Shown one piece after another: positions 11,101-24,855 of a stretch of 64,000 bases of DNA. A model generated the notes under the pieces. The model was not told where the DNA came from and did no database searches. It saw only the letters and a program-made list of their open reading frames with translations. The stretch is from Mesaphorura yosii (lineage: Eukaryota; Arthropoda; Collembola; Poduromorpha; Tullbergiidae). How positions within the stretch are numbered: position 1 is the stretch's first letter; each line of letters begins with the position of its first letter. The position numbers and the translations under genes are program-made. The stretch spans positions 310,001-374,000 of the forward strand of contig WIXG01000020.1 of assembly GCA_009869945.1 (NCBI GenBank). The letters run 5' to 3'.

Positions 11101-14100
11101 CGGATACTGCACCATTTCATTGACGCTGTGCAGTTTGACCTTCTGAATTTACTCGTATATCTAACTGTAGTCCAGCCTTCGACTCCGACTCGGCTGGGCC
11201 CAAGCTAAGGCCTTCCAGTGTCCTTCTGATTCGAATCGACTGAACCCATTCTTTCAATAAACAAGCAATTGCCAGTAAATGAAGCAGTATTTAAAACAGG
11301 TGTTAATGAAGGTCTATCCTGGTCCGGCTTACTGTCAAGTTACCACACGAATTGATTTTAATTTAGGGAAACTAGTGATCGCCAGCTGGACTATAAACGG
11401 GCCGAGGTTGAAATTAAAATCACTTTCGCCGTGAACGCTGTTAGAATATTACGAATGATGAATTAGTTGTAAAGCTGCGTTCAAACGCACTGCACTGGTG
11501 TCATTGGCATAATAAATCCTTAACGATTTATGCTAACAACTTAATTTTAATGAACCTAACCATTATAGCCCATTAAACGCATAAGGAATTGTATTTTTCC
11601 ATTCCGGCTAATCATCTTCGTCATTCGCCATTCCTGACACTTGTTTTTGTGCCTTTGTGTTTTTACGATGTTTTTTCTACCTCACGTTAATTTGAATTAC
11701 CCATTATTACTACTCGCTTGCTGAAATTATGCTTGCCTTGTAATACTAAACCTCGCCTTTCGTTCGTGCGCACTTAAAACTCTTTAATTGCAGTGCAAGT
11801 CTTGGCCGTAGCCGTAGCCTCCGTGTATTGAATTGGAATTTGCCTCGGACAAAAACGACTACACATTCGATGCAATGTGAAACGAGTGTTTATTCAATTG
11901 TGTGTACGATATCTTCAAGGACGGGGATTTTAAAATAGAAAACTTCGGCATGCCTCTGAGGCATTGAGGTGCATTTTTTGCTTTGGGAAGAAACTTGTGA
12001 GAGGACCCTGGCACGATTTAAATGCAAAATACTACGAATGCAATGCACGACAGGCAGTGCAGGCAGTTGACGATCATCGCAATCACGATAAGAATCAAAA
12101 GTCGCAATTTATTGCTGCTACTTTGAATTGCGTGTGGAGCTCTGCATTTCTTCGCCTGCCTTGATTTCTAATGTTTTTCAATTACAGACGTAGAATGTTT
12201 TTGTTTGCTTGGTGTTAAACAAAAGAAACGCTTGCACAATAGCCGCCTGAGCTTAATTAAAATTATGTGGTCCAATTCGCTGCTCATAAAACTTATTCTT
12301 CTACGTAATTACAAATTTCTTGAACTTGTCAAGGAATCGGTTCTGAATGGCTGTTTATTTGATGCAAACCAAAAATTGTTTTAATCTTAAGTGTTTTCAC
12401 GTATTTGAATGCATGAGTAAATACGATATTTTCTAGTTATATTATGTGTGCTAACTTATGATATTGAAGTGCAAGTGGCGATGTAGCAATGCCAGCTTCT
12501 CACATTTCGCGTTGGTAATTTTATAAATACAAATCAGTTTTAAAAACCGGAACAGCTAATCCCTTTAAATTTACTCTAAAAATATGATAAAAAAGACGAT
12601 TAAAAGACTAAGGACCGAAAGCTAAAAGATATGCCGTTCTGAATTATTCATTGCGAGTTACGAGGAGTTTGAAATGCAACTGGAATAAAATGTGCATTTT
12701 TTTTTGTTTCAGCATTGTTTCAAGTCAGACTTGTACACAAATTGATTACGCTACTGCTTTTCTGTTCTTGACATTGAGTGAAAGACATGAAATTGTGATT
12801 CGGTATGGTTAGGCGAAAATAACTCAAGCACGTGTACTCTTTGCGCTGCGCAAATGCAAACGAATAGATGCAATCGTCAGATAAAATTTAGCAATTGCCT
12901 CGAGTATTTCTCCTGATCAGCGTCTGTGCATATTAATAGGGACTTGCATATAAGATTCGTATGTTCCTATTTTCCGTTCGCGATAGGCATGAGAGATTGC
13001 AAGATTGCAATGACAAGTGTGCTTAATACTTGCGAATTTAACAAGTACATACGAATTACGTAATTTCTTCTGATTTGACACATTCGAGCAGGGCACAGCG
13101 CAGAAGTCGTGATATGTGAGTTGCAACATTCCTCCCAGTCGCGAGTAGCAGTCTGCACAACTGCTTGAGTGGTTCAACCTTTGAAAATCTGTTCGAAACT
13201 TGGTCAGGTCAGGCCCAAGAATTTTGCAATATTCTTATCCCCTGTAATGAAATTATGCACGGCTTTACTGACCAAATTCCCCAAACACAAATGGCAGCCG
13301 TAATTGATTGCTTCGGTTTTATGTTGAATGATGCGGCAGAATCTCCGCATGAAATCTTGTAAAACTCCTGTTGTCAGTGGAATTTAAAGAGGACAAACCA
13401 TAAAAAATTGCGCCTGCTTCTGCTTTCAGCAAGGTTGTTATGGTTTCAAACACATTGTTTAAATGATATAATGATGCACGTATGAATTTCATGACTCGTG
13501 TTCGCGATGAACTTGTACTACTGCAAATGCCACCATTGCCATTGTTCTTTAAAAACGTAAACTATTCTTTCGGTTTGGGTGTTTTACCCCATTTCCTCTT
13601 GCCTCCTAGCCCAGAGACAAAAAGGCGAAAGAGGTAAAGCTAGCACAGCACGCACGCAGGCAGGCATGAACGCGAATGATATAACACTTCACACTTTTTA
13701 GGCCACAAGCAGATACCGGTCTGGTGCGGCGTTTTGGTATTTCATAATTGTGTTGCTTGTTAACGCGCACTCGCATGTCAGTCAGTCTCCACGCATGACG
13801 GGTAAAGAGTTCAACAACAGGAAAACAGACAGCAAGAAAGGAAGTTGGCAGGAATCTAGATGATGATTATTTGTCATGCATGCAGTGGCAGAACTGCTGC
13901 AGGCCGACATTTTTCCAAGCCAGAGCATGTCTGAGCTGGGCTGCCATGATGACAGTGCGACGACAATGCGTGAAATTATGAAAGACAACGATTTAAAACA
14001 TCTCATTATCGCCGGCGTACTGCAACACTTTAAAATTTGTGTCCTGTGGACGATGGACGCGATCGCAATTCGCATGTCATGCGTAGCTCGCGGCTCAGAT

Positions 14101-16394
14101 CATCCACCCCGGCGTTGCCTCAATTGACTGCGATAGCGATGGTATTTAAGCGACCGAAGATTCTGCAGCAAATCATTTCGTTGCTGCTGTGTGGCAATTA
14201 AAGTATCCTCAAATATCTCAAATAGTTTCTAGCAAATTCTTCGTGCGTGCTTCCCATCAGCATCAGCACGTGTGCACGTGCGTCAACCCAAGCGTCATGA
14301 GACCCCATAAGGAATATAAAGTTGAGGCCTGACCAAATCACTTCCTCTTTGAACTGATGTAACACTTTTTATGGCCGTACCAAAGTGGGGGATTCAAATA
14401 TAGCATTTTGATTTGGCCAAAAAAGCCAAATCGGCCATCGCTCAAATCTGCAGTTTCCATTGAAACGTTGGGTATTTAAAAATGGAAACCCCAAACTAAA
14501 TAGTGTGCCTAAGCATCAAGTGTATTTGCATAACTGGTGTGGCAAACATTTGTTTATTCTCGCATTCTGTATTTTTGCGCCCTGCGAAAAAGTCAATGGC
14601 CGAAGGAGCAGTGGAAAGTATGGGTATATTTGTTGTACAACAAATAATCCTACCTAACCTAAACCTAATCAACTTATACTATTTTTTACTTTATTGCTTT
14701 TGTGTTGGTAGTAAAATGTATTTCCTCCATATTGGAACTTCGCCGGCCCCGCATCACAATCGCTCGCAAGGCGTTTCCGCTAAGGGAAGCGGTGACAGTT
14801 CGGTCCTGTTAAATCAACAACTGCATGACATAACACTAAACGTGGATGAGCCCCAAACTAATCAGCCTACAAATTCCTTCGTTTGGCCGGCTAAGAGATG
14901 TCTAGAAAAATATCGGTCGTGTGCAAGCAGCACGATTCTGTGTACCGCACAGGATTGATACTAATTGGTCGCAAATTAGTTAGAACATCACCACGCCCTT
15001 TTGCTCAATTCTGCATTCTGGCCATTCTTTAGAGGTAGCCTTGTCCTTCCTCCTTTCTGCGCTACATGAATATGAGCAAGTTCGCGGATCCAGATAAAAA
15101 TAGTGCGCATTGCGCAATAATCACGAGCAGCAGAACAAGAATTCAATTAAGTAATCGAACTTGTCGGTTACCGAAACACGTTACCGAAGACATACATATC
15201 TAGTGAACAGAATTCAAAGTTCGACGTCAGTGTGGTTTAAACGCGCATGAGAAATTGATAAAGTGCGCCGTAAAGAAAACATAAGTATAAACTTATATTT
15301 GTTAAATGCGCATTAAGCACCAGATTGACCCCACAGCTGTCAGTGCAGTGCTGTGTTATTCAATGCACACGCGTAATACTGAAACGAGAGTGTTACAATG
15401 TGCAGGCAAAGTCGGTAATGGATGGACGTCTCTAATTACTCCCAGAACTGAGCTGAGGTACACTTGCATCAGAAAACTCGTCCCGTGCCTGCATGACATG
15501 ACATGGCATAGCAGGGACAGTTGATACATGAAACATGATCTTGTCTCTGGCGAGATTTGCGATTTGCGTAGTCAGTGTGAACAGAGACGAACAACGTCAT
15601 AATTAATTTATTCATTTTCCTTTGTGATGCGACAACGGCAAGTTATGTTCTTGGAATTTCTGCAACAAGTTGTTTATTGCGAGATGGAATGCACAAACGA
15701 GCGATACTGGCTAGACGTGCAGCCATACCAAATGCGTCTTATTAATTCCCCGCAGTCGTAATCAAATGCGAGCGAGCAGTGAACTGGTTCAACGCGGAGG
15801 CTTTTTGTGATTGTTTTGTTGCTTCTGCATTATTGTACTCGTACTTGAGTTTTCCATTTTCTCCTGCTTCAAAGCAACCAGTTTTGTTTTTATTTGCAAC
15901 TCTTGTCTTTCCAACATTTTTGTTTTTACTAATCAGTAACGCAACTGCTTTTCTCATGAGACTTGTGACGCGAGCGAAGATTCGTAATTGTTGAGACAGT
16001 TACCGAGTCGTACCTGGAAAGTAGTATAGCATCTAATGGGCACAGTCCAAGTGCGAAAACTATCGTAGCAACTACTTGACCTGGTGAACACACACACATT
16101 CACACACTGTTCACATTTTACATCGAAAAACGCAAACATTGCATCGTAAATCAAAATTCGCTATTTTTTGGATTTGGGAAAAGGGTTTTACGATCTTACG
16201 TAAGAATGAAAGCATTCATTAAGAGTTTTTTAGTCTAATCTGGATACAGCATAATAATAACAGGAAACGGAATTGTGCTTTAAAAGTCTTTGGCATTATT
16301 GTATTCTCAAGTTGTTTCTGCCATCCTCTTTTCAGCTGAACCCTAAAATATACGCATCTACGCAAGCTTAGTTATTGCTCTCTTTAATTTACAG
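8160..16394. other. long stretch without recognised gene
   Basis: About 8.2 kb of mostly AT-rich sequence with many stop codons. Open frames longer than 60 codons exist (e.g. plus 14503-14958, 151 codons), but none matches a family I know. The 14503-14958 frame has a pyrimidine-rich acceptor-like site just before 14713, and the following 80 residues could be an exon, but support is weak. The region probably consists of introns, 5' exons and regulatory DNA upstream of the Rabin8 gene. Confidence 0.4.
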
Positions 16395-16688
16395 TCTCCA
16401 AAGGAGCGTACGCTACGCGGTACGAGGATACAGCAGAAGGGTGTCGCCGGCATTGCATGGTTGAAGCGTTTTAAGAACTCATCTCGAAGAAGCAGCCCAT
16501 TCAACTTCCTCAATAATCACGCTGTGAAGTCAATGGAACGGTCATTCGCAGTGCCACTGCGAAAGAAGACAGAAATCAACCATTTCATTCATTGTACTCG
16601 AGAGTCCACCCTTTAACTAAGTCACAAGCACGAAGTTTCCCGTCGTGGTCCGTGGTCTTCAAACTCCAGCGTAGTCACCAATCAGTCA
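16395..16688 (+). other. exon-like block (strong acceptor and strong donor)
   Basis: The pyrimidine-rich acceptor TTTAATTTACAG lies immediately before 16395 and a consensus GTAAGT donor starts at 16689, so this looks like a real 294-nt internal exon. Frame 1 is open from 16395 to the TAA at 16614-16616 (73 residues, basic and Ser-rich, e.g. SPKERTLRGTRIQQKG). It may be a non-coding 5' exon of the Rabin8 gene 1.2 kb downstream, or the terminal coding part of a small ORF. No family recognised. Confidence 0.35.
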
Positions 16689-17878
16689 GTAAGTACGCTC
16701 ACGTCATCCTGATTCAGATTATCCATAAGCCCAGCAGCTGCCCAGTACTAATCTAAAGTAAAGCATGCAAAATACTTAAAGTTAAGTCAGTCAGTTCAGT
16801 AAGTGTTCACGTATACGTGTCTCCGTAGTTTGTCAATAGCGTGCAAGTTAATTATTATTGCCATGAGCCGATCACTAGGCTGACTGTAACCCAATACACT
16901 GGCTCAACCACGTAATATCGTGCGCATTACATGTGCTGAGTCCTTATCGCGTAATTGTGGTTTAGCTTTTGGCCTCATCTTGTGTAACTTGTAACCTGAT
17001 GCAGAGCAGACACATGCTAAACTCTCATTTTATATTTTAGTCTCGATGTTGGTGCAATCAGGCCAGCACGCGAGCATAAGTTAATTGCGCTCTGAGTCAG
17101 AGTCAGTAGTCTACTGGAACTTGACCTCGCTGTCGCTGCAGCCCGCGTCAAAAGGTACTGCCTGGCTTTTGGAAAGAATGCATTTTGGGTTCACTCAGTG
17201 TACGGGCTTCAAGGCTCATGAAAGCGCAAAATCTTACATTCCCTTATTTTTGTTTTATTTCAGCTTTGACTGGACTCTCCGAAAGAAAAATATATTACTC
17301 GTCTGGTGCAATCGGGCTTCGGCAAGAGAAGATAAAAATAGAAGACCCTGTGATTCATATTTTCCGACTAACAAAGTAAGCCTACTGAAAATTGACCATA
17401 AGCATCACTTACTGACTGTACTCGACGCGTGGGAGTTCAATTGCTCACGCACGCTACAACAAAACAACGTGGAAATTTTTCCGAGAAGAATATTTTAGTG
17501 TCAAATTAAGATTCAGAGCATAATCTTAACACACACGCGTGCACTCAATTATGCACTGGAATGAATGAAGCTGCAACACGGGCATGAACTGTTGAAATTA
17601 TCGTAATAAGGAGCAGAAACTCTTAAACCTTTCCTACTTAAAGTGAATGACTCACCGCATCAGACAAGAACCAAGCTTACGGTGTACACGAACTCAAAAG
17701 CCAATAACAGAAGAGCTTTCAGACGTGTCGTGCTTTATCGCTCACCGACATCTTAATTTCGTGCAGAATTAAATATTCAGTCTTCCATGTGCACTTCCCT
17801 GTGACAGACGTCAACGTCAGCCCGGCACATCAGCAAAGATAATTCTTATCCCAAAAGTAAAGAACCAGAAGCGTCAAA

Positions 17879-20800
17879 ATGACGGAAGAGAACGAAAAGT
17901 CCAACGAACAAGAAGAGTCTCAAGCGAAAACTCCACGTGATTCGGTCGGTCACAACAATTACAAGGGTACAGGTGAAGTGATCAGCTCAACATTAATTTA
18001 CAACGGACTCAAGAAGTCCGAGCTCGACACAGATCACGATGATAACATTCAGAATGAGATTGCATCTCGGCAAATCTGCGCAGTTGAGGAAGAAGAAGAT
18101 GATCATGTGATTATCAATCACTACGTTCCACTTCCGACTGACGAGTTTGACGATGAAGAGTGCAGCCCAGTCCGCATCACCGTCGCACAAGCTCCGGAAG
18201 AAGACGAAGACGCCGAGCAACCACCCAATTCCTCTTTGGAGTCGCACGCCTCCAGCCACGAATCTTTGGACGCCTCACAGCATTCCACCGTTGGAGCTGA
18301 ATTCGTACCTGCAGCAGCCGCCGGAAGTGGCGATGCCAACAGCAGAAGACATTCCAAGTCAAGCAGTCTTCCACATGGTGTCAAACTGTGCCCGGAGAAC
18401 AGCTCTGGTACATCTGCCTGTGTCGATGGTAGCCCAAAAGCAGATGAGACTGAACAACCCAGCGCAACCGCAGAGAAATGGGAGAAACTGGAAAATGAAC
18501 TGAAACAGGCGCTCGTCGAGCTTAAGGCCAAAGACGATGAGGTTGAGAAACTTAAAGGAATTCGTCAACAAGTGGAGGGCGAATTGGAGGACTTGACTGC
18601 GTCGTTGTTTGTGGTAAGTATGGTTTAACTCTTTTCATGCATTTGCATCGGCGTTATCGTACCGCATCTCGGGTGCAACTGATCTTGGATTCATTATGAG
18701 AATGGCTTAATTGATTTGGGTTTTATGCAAATCAAAACCCGTTTTCTGCATTCCCATGCACTTCTCTTGGCAGGGTGCGTAGCTCGTGAACAAAAATAAT
18801 GACGATTCGCAAAATTTAACCAAAACAAAGCTGAGAACTTGGTGATAGGAAAAGAACAGCATTAAATTCATAATTTATGTGATTGTAACGAATTCCTCCA
18901 CAACTGCGTTTAATAGGAAGTCAAGTTGTGCAATACTATTAACATTATTCAAGTATCAAGTGAGTAGTGAGCGCTCTTCGCAGTCTCCGCATTCGCACTC
19001 ATACACCACGAAAAAATGCAACATGAAGAAGGAAACAAGACAAAAAACGAAGCGTAGTACACTTGAACATTCTTTTGTAATTTTTTCCGTCAAAAGTCAT
19101 GTCTGACTCGGACAATTCTACTGCGTCTTCCTGCTGCTGTTGCTGTTGTTTTGTTTGCTACAAAAATTAATCAAAATGAGATCTCCTTGACGTTGAAGAA
19201 CCCATGCATCCCTTCTGCAGTTTGGTTCTGCAGAGAATATTACTAAATTCCCAATTGCCAATTCGACTTATGATTTTATGGTACGTCATGAATTTTTATT
19301 AAACCAGTGGTTTTGGCGTCATAAACACATTAAACCTTATTGACGTTATTGGGGGCGTACACGTCACCAGCGAAGAATTTTCGTCCTTGCAAGACTGCAC
19401 TTTCAACAAACACTTGTAAACAATTTCATAAACGAGTCGAAGTAAAAATTTTATGATCCTGGGGCATATAACATGAAAAAGTTGACATTGCTGCCATTCC
19501 ACTGAAGCTGCGCAGCTCAACAGGCAACAAAAATATGCGATGATGTGATGCATGTGTACGCAGTTTTGGTTAACGACTTCGTCGTAAAACTTGGGTTTAG
19601 GCAGAAAGACGTCATCTGTTTTGAGTTTATGGAGTTCCAGAGTTCCAATTCAGCACTGACAGCTTCTTCGACTGGGAACTACCGAAAAATCGCGACTTAA
19701 TCTCCTGCATTAACTAAGCTTAAGGTTCTGACGTAAAAGCAGGGCAAAATTTCTGTGCTGGCTGCTGTCCGAAGTAGAAGCTTGTTGGATAAAGCTGGAC
19801 AAATTATTTCGGATCAATTTTCTAGTTTAAAAATTTAAAGTCATACTACGGAACAACGCCCGTGGATTCGGGAGTGTCTGAGGAGTGTGGCATAGCGCTG
19901 CGATTAGAACTGGCCGTTATTATAGCAGTTGTTTGGAATATTTCATTCAAATGCAGGCTGAAAGGAAGTTTGAAATAACTCGTTGACCTTTCGCAGTCCG
20001 CCGGTCATTTTAATTTCGCATTCCGCACACGAGGCACGTAAGTCAAGTCTTTAGGCACAAATGGACAAAGAATCGTTGGCTGCAGTGGCCGTGCTTTATG
20101 TGCAGAACAGAACATTTTTTTGCGCAAGCGTACAAGGTTATATGCAACAAAAACATAGACTTCATTACTATGATTGTGCTAAATTGATTCTGATGAATAA
20201 ATTCCTGCGAAACAGTCCCTGTTGTTGTTTGCAATTGCTATTCTTACCGCGTAGTCATGTAATGCGTGCCATGGGATTCTATTCAGAGGATTAAAGCACA
20301 CTTGACTAGTTTTGATTTACCATCTCGTCTCATCATTCACAAGCTACGTCACTGAAAGTGTCATCCAGAGATTTGCCAGACGATGATGGAATGCGCAGAT
20401 AACGTGGCATTCATGCGGAGAAGAGCAGACGGCCTGTGATTGAACACCATGAATAGGAATATTAGGAGGGTTAAACTCATATTTCACGACACAGACGCAA
20501 ATTGTGTGCATTCACATTCATTCCGCTGGATGGATTTTAAATCAAGTTCCATTCCAGGTATCAAGTTTTATGAATGCCCGCATGAGCTTGGACGTATAAA
20601 TTTATACACGCGTACGCTGCGCAGATGAAACTTTGCATCTTTCACGTTGCACCTTCAATGCAGGTATCATTCACGCAGGCAAGAATGGTAAGATTTTTGT
20701 TCAATGTCAAGTACACAATTATTAATTATATGCTGTGTTGCCGATACCGTGCATCATCGTTAGGCTAAATTGCATCGAATCAGTTTCTGTAATCAAGTAC

Positions 20801-22409
20801 ATAATTTGATTCATTTCCTGCGCGACAGCATGATAAAATCATGCAACGGAAGTCAGGTCATAAGGCATAAAGCCATCGCTATACTCTTTATTGGACTTCC
20901 GTATTGACGTTGCCTCCTCTCAATTAGGAAGCATATTGTGACTACGATACGATAAAGCCTCATGACTAATCTAATCTGATGTTTTATGTGCAACTGTGCA
21001 GGAGGCCCACAAAATGGTGTCCGAAGCTAAAATGAAAGAAATCTCATCGGAAAAGAGCTTGAAGGAGGCGCAGATGCAAATGGAAGGGCTCCAAGCAGAG
21101 GTGGCAGCTCTCAAGGCGCTTCTGATCACGTCAACCCCTTCCAGGCCAAACCTAGGTGGACATGGAAGTGCTGGTGGAAGCAACAACAGTGGAAACGGAA
21201 TCTCCATCTTCAAGAAACAACACAAGCGCTTCCCATCGCATACTCAGCTGCAGTACGGAAGACCAGAAAACGAGACTGAGAAAGAGTACGTGTGCACAAA
21301 TAAAAGCGAACTCAAGCGCTGAATTTCTTAAATTGCATTACAGACTAGTCAGACAAATTGTTTTTCATGTTTTCATTGTGAGCCGGGAAATTGGCACATG
21401 TTTTAATGATCACGGTTTTTGCGGTTGAGTGAGCTTTAGCTTTGTTGAAAATTATACGCGAACAAATCTCTTTTCGGTTGTCTTGCGTGAAAACATACGC
21501 GCTTCACCAAAGACTAATGATGTTCCACTTTTAATTCAGTACTTTTTTCATCAGAAAATAAGATGGTTTAACGACATGCTACCAACTTTACGTACATAAT
21601 TTACGTGAGTATAATCACCTGTAACCCTTAAACGAAAAATGCGTACCGAAATTACTGATAACGATAACTAATCGATTTCTCGCCAACCAAGTTCATTGTG
21701 GCATGGCGGTTTCAGCATTTGATCAATTTTTTGTGTGTTGCAGGAAAGAGAAACTCGCAGACGCGAAACCAATCGAAGCCGATCCAAGCTTGGTTGACCC
21801 AGTTTTGCACCGACTCTTTGTTGAATGGAGAAAGGACCCGTCGCTTACTGCCAAAGACAAAAGTCCATTCCTTCAAAAAATCTACGGCGAAGACATCGAT
21901 CCCTGTCTGCTTTTTGAAAATACTGACTTGGTCAAACGACTCAGGAAAGCAATTGAGGAAAACTCAATTTGGGTGGAACCCGTGGCTGAGAAGGACAAAA
22001 CCAATATTCCAAAGTATGCGCCACAGACAGCGATACAATTTGTAGCCTATTTCCCCCAAAATTATTAATAACTAATAACTTATTTCTGTTATTGCAGGGA
22101 ATGCGCGTTCCTTCGTATTCCAAGAATTTGCCATTACAGACTGAGCTTCGACTATCAATCTGATGAGTGGTTTGAAATCTCACAATTCTGCAGAGACAGA
22201 GTAGGTGCCCATAATCAAGAAATCTCTAAATTGAAGCTAGAATTAATAGGTTCATAATTTTATAGATTGCAGCCGTGTGCGAATTTTTGAACTATTTGCG
22301 GTATATCAAGAATGGTTTGGTCAAGTCACCAGCGGATGTCGCTTACTGGGAGATTATTCGTCTGCGACGACAAATGTCATTGGCGAAGCTTGGAATCGCA
22401 ATTCAATAA
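17879..22409 (+). CDS. RAB3IP: Rab-3A-interacting protein / Rabin8-type Rab GEF
   Basis: Guanine-nucleotide exchange factor of the Sec2 family. In animals these proteins activate Rab8 (and Rab3) on secretory and ciliary vesicles. Five exons: 17879..18613, 21002..21285, 21744..22013, 22098..22200 and 22266..22409 (1536 nt, 511 aa). Residues 1-195 are acidic and disordered. The Sec2 coiled coil covers about 196-286 and crosses the 2.4-kb intron 1 at [23 protein letters not shown], the most conserved GEF core. A Ser/Gly linker follows. The C-terminal domain includes [24 protein letters not shown] and [16 protein letters not shown], and it ends [14 protein letters not shown], closely matching the RKEMSLAKLG tail of vertebrate RAB3IP. 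RAB3IL1 is the vertebrate paralogue, and one arthropod gene may correspond to both. The 5'UTR probably has at least one upstream exon, with a likely acceptor just before 17808. Confidence 0.92.
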
Positions 22410-24776
22410 TCTGCATTGAAGCTGTCGACGCGCATGTGCAGTCTGGCCGATGTCGGTCATTTCATTACTCCACGGAAACAGATTGAGACTGCAACCCTTC
22501 CTTGTAATTAATGAATAGCTTGTAGCCTAGACGTTAATGACGGATTTCATAATTTTAAATTACTCAACTCAAAGTCAACGGAAATCTCATCATTCTAAAG
22601 TTTCTACACAACTCAAAGTGTTCGCAAACTCCAGGCAAACTTTATCGTAACAAATGTCAGACTAATTGCAATATGCAAGTTGTTACAAATTGAAATGACC
22701 ATTGTCACAAAAATCCAGATAAAAATAGATGTGAGTCGTCTATATGTTCTTATAAGCAGTTTTCTGTATACTAACGCTCTATCTAATGTTTGTTTTCATT
22801 CATTACATCATTCTATTGGATTCACAGAAAGCGTTAGCGTCCGGCAGTCTAAAGTTTAGCTTCGAAACATATTTACTCGATTATGCAAGGCATTCCTCCA
22901 GTTTAAACTGTGGGTCATGGCGGCTCGTTAGGCTTACAGCGCGAGAATAATTTTTATTGCTAGTGCACTAATAATTAGTGTAGACGTAGGTAATCGATGA
23001 ATCATATGAATTAATCATCAACACAGAAAAGAGTATACGTAAAGTTAGAAAGTGGATGTATTACCATTTTATTGTAAGAAACTCTTCAATTGATAGATAC
23101 TATAATCAAGTCGTAAACATGATGGCAATCTTACCCTTAGACAATCAATTTGTAAATGTCTCGCAAATTATTCCGTTATGATCGCACGGCGGAATTTTAT
23201 AAAGTTACTAGATTCCAACTGACTAGACAATTTTCGCAAGCTAACATGTTGAGATTTTCTGAAGTTTATAAAAGTAAGAGACTTACTAGTCGTGTCAATT
23301 TTCTATTCTTCGCCAAAATTTATTATTTATAAGAAACCGCTGTACATCTTTAACATAAAATTTATTTAAAGATACGTGGTAAATAGCTGCTAAAATAGAA
23401 AATGAATTTATAAGCTGGGAAATTTCGAATGAGATTACGTCAATCGTAAATTATTATTAAATACTTATCGTCAATTGTTCATTCACGAAGACACCGTTGC
23501 AGGAGGTTTTGTTTTCGTCTGAATAAAATTGAATTTCGATTGTCTCGTTTCCTAAATTGATTTATGGTCCCTCTGCTGTAAATTCTTCCATTCGGTTTCG
23601 TCTGGTCATCAAACCAAGCTTTTCATAAATTTGTGTTGTTAATAAAATGGCCAGAGTCGTCATCTTCCATGCTTACAAAGTTTGGAATAATTTTGCACGA
23701 TACGAATACGACTGATCGGAATCGTACAGCCTCGCATCGTCCTTTGCTGGATTTTCTCAAGCTAACTCGTCAGCCGGTCAGCTAGTCAAAGACCTGTGCA
23801 CTGTCCACATAGCTTGGCATTGAAAAGGTTAAAGGCGCAAGAAAAGTAAAAGTTCATGAAGTCAATAGAGTGACAGCGACGTGTCTCATTTTAATGAGAG
23901 CTTTTGCTTTTTGAATCCAGTCATTTTTACTATCTGAGATGCGGACGAATTACTGTACGAGACGCTTCTTTGTTTCGTGAGTGTGTTGGTTGTTACAAAC
24001 TCCCACTGCAAATTAGCTCGCTCTAACCCCAGTCGTAATTAGAAAATGGAGCTGCAATTCAAGATTCCAGGGTCCAGCTTAAATTGGCCCGAATAGCAAA
24101 AATGTTGACCCTGATTTCTTGACACGACGAGTTCCAATTCTTATGGGTTTATTTTTGCAAAGGCAAAGCACGCTGAGGCCCGTGCGGCAGCTCCTTCCTT
24201 GGTCTCGGTCCCTTTTGCCCTCTGTCTCAATGCGCCTCGCTAAACTACATACACACGGTGGGTCGCAAAAGAAAGGTGGCACTACCGCGGAGAGGCTGCA
24301 CACTCTTTCGTGTGTTGAGTTTTTTCGTATGTCGTGTAAACCCAAGCGCGGTCGACTATAACGCTGCTGCGCTATGCTGTATGTGGACTTTTCGAGCGTC
24401 GTTGTTAACGTAGGAGCGCACACTTTTATTACACTGTAAAGCAGAAGTGCGAGCACTGTACATCAATTTGTTGTTGCATTTCAACGAAAAGTTTAGTATT
24501 TAATCTGGCAAACTGCTATTACTTCACTCAGCAAAATGATATTTGGAAGTTTTCAGCCTCAAACTGATTAATTTACGTGACAGTGGCAAGTTGAATACGT
24601 GCGTGTTCTCAGTTAAAAGGGAAATTGGCGACAATCACTGGATTTGCCTAATTTCTACAGCCTCAGCCTGCTAGAATCGGTATGTTTAATTCCTTTATTG
24701 GTAATTTGAAATAGGTACGTCCATTCTTTCCTTTGGAATTTTTTTACTAATCTGACCTCGGTATTTCTCTTTACAG
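22410..24776. other. intergenic between RAB3IP and ARID2
   Basis: No coding exon recognised. AT-rich at 22.5-23.7 kb (probable RAB3IP 3' region), becoming less so toward 24.0-24.4 kb. A GTATGT donor at 24680, about 175 bp upstream of the ARID2 ATG, suggests that an ARID2 5'UTR exon ends at 24679, with the next one starting at 24777. Confidence 0.45.
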
Positions 24777-24792
24777 AGCCTTGTGTCGGACT

Positions 24793-24817
24793 GTTTAGTG
24801 ATTTCAAATCACTAAAC
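24793..24817 (+). repeat. perfect 12-bp inverted repeat in the ARID2 5'UTR
   Basis: GTTTAGTGATTT, a single C, then its exact reverse complement AAATCACTAAAC. It lies 38 nt before the ARID2 ATG, inside the exon that starts at 24777. It could be an RNA hairpin or a dimer-binding DNA site. Confidence 0.7.
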
Positions 24818-24855
24818 TAGTTCAGCACTGGATTTGGTCAGCATACTCTATTAAA

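Noticed and set aside
11161-11260. possible tRNA (TTCGAATC-like B-box around 11232)
   Set aside because: No matching A-box or cloverleaf stems could be drawn.
14503-14958. 151-codon open frame on the plus strand
   Set aside because: Low-complexity hydrophobic first half, no recognisable family, no convincing splice partners. Length alone is not enough in a 64-kb window.
15779-15994. hydrophobic 71-residue frame resembling membrane helices
   Set aside because: Explained by T-rich sequence; no splice or promoter context.
17085-17498. 137-codon open frame upstream of Rabin8
   Set aside because: Begins with a non-ATG codon, has no recognised motifs and lies in the probable 5' intron of the Rabin8 gene.
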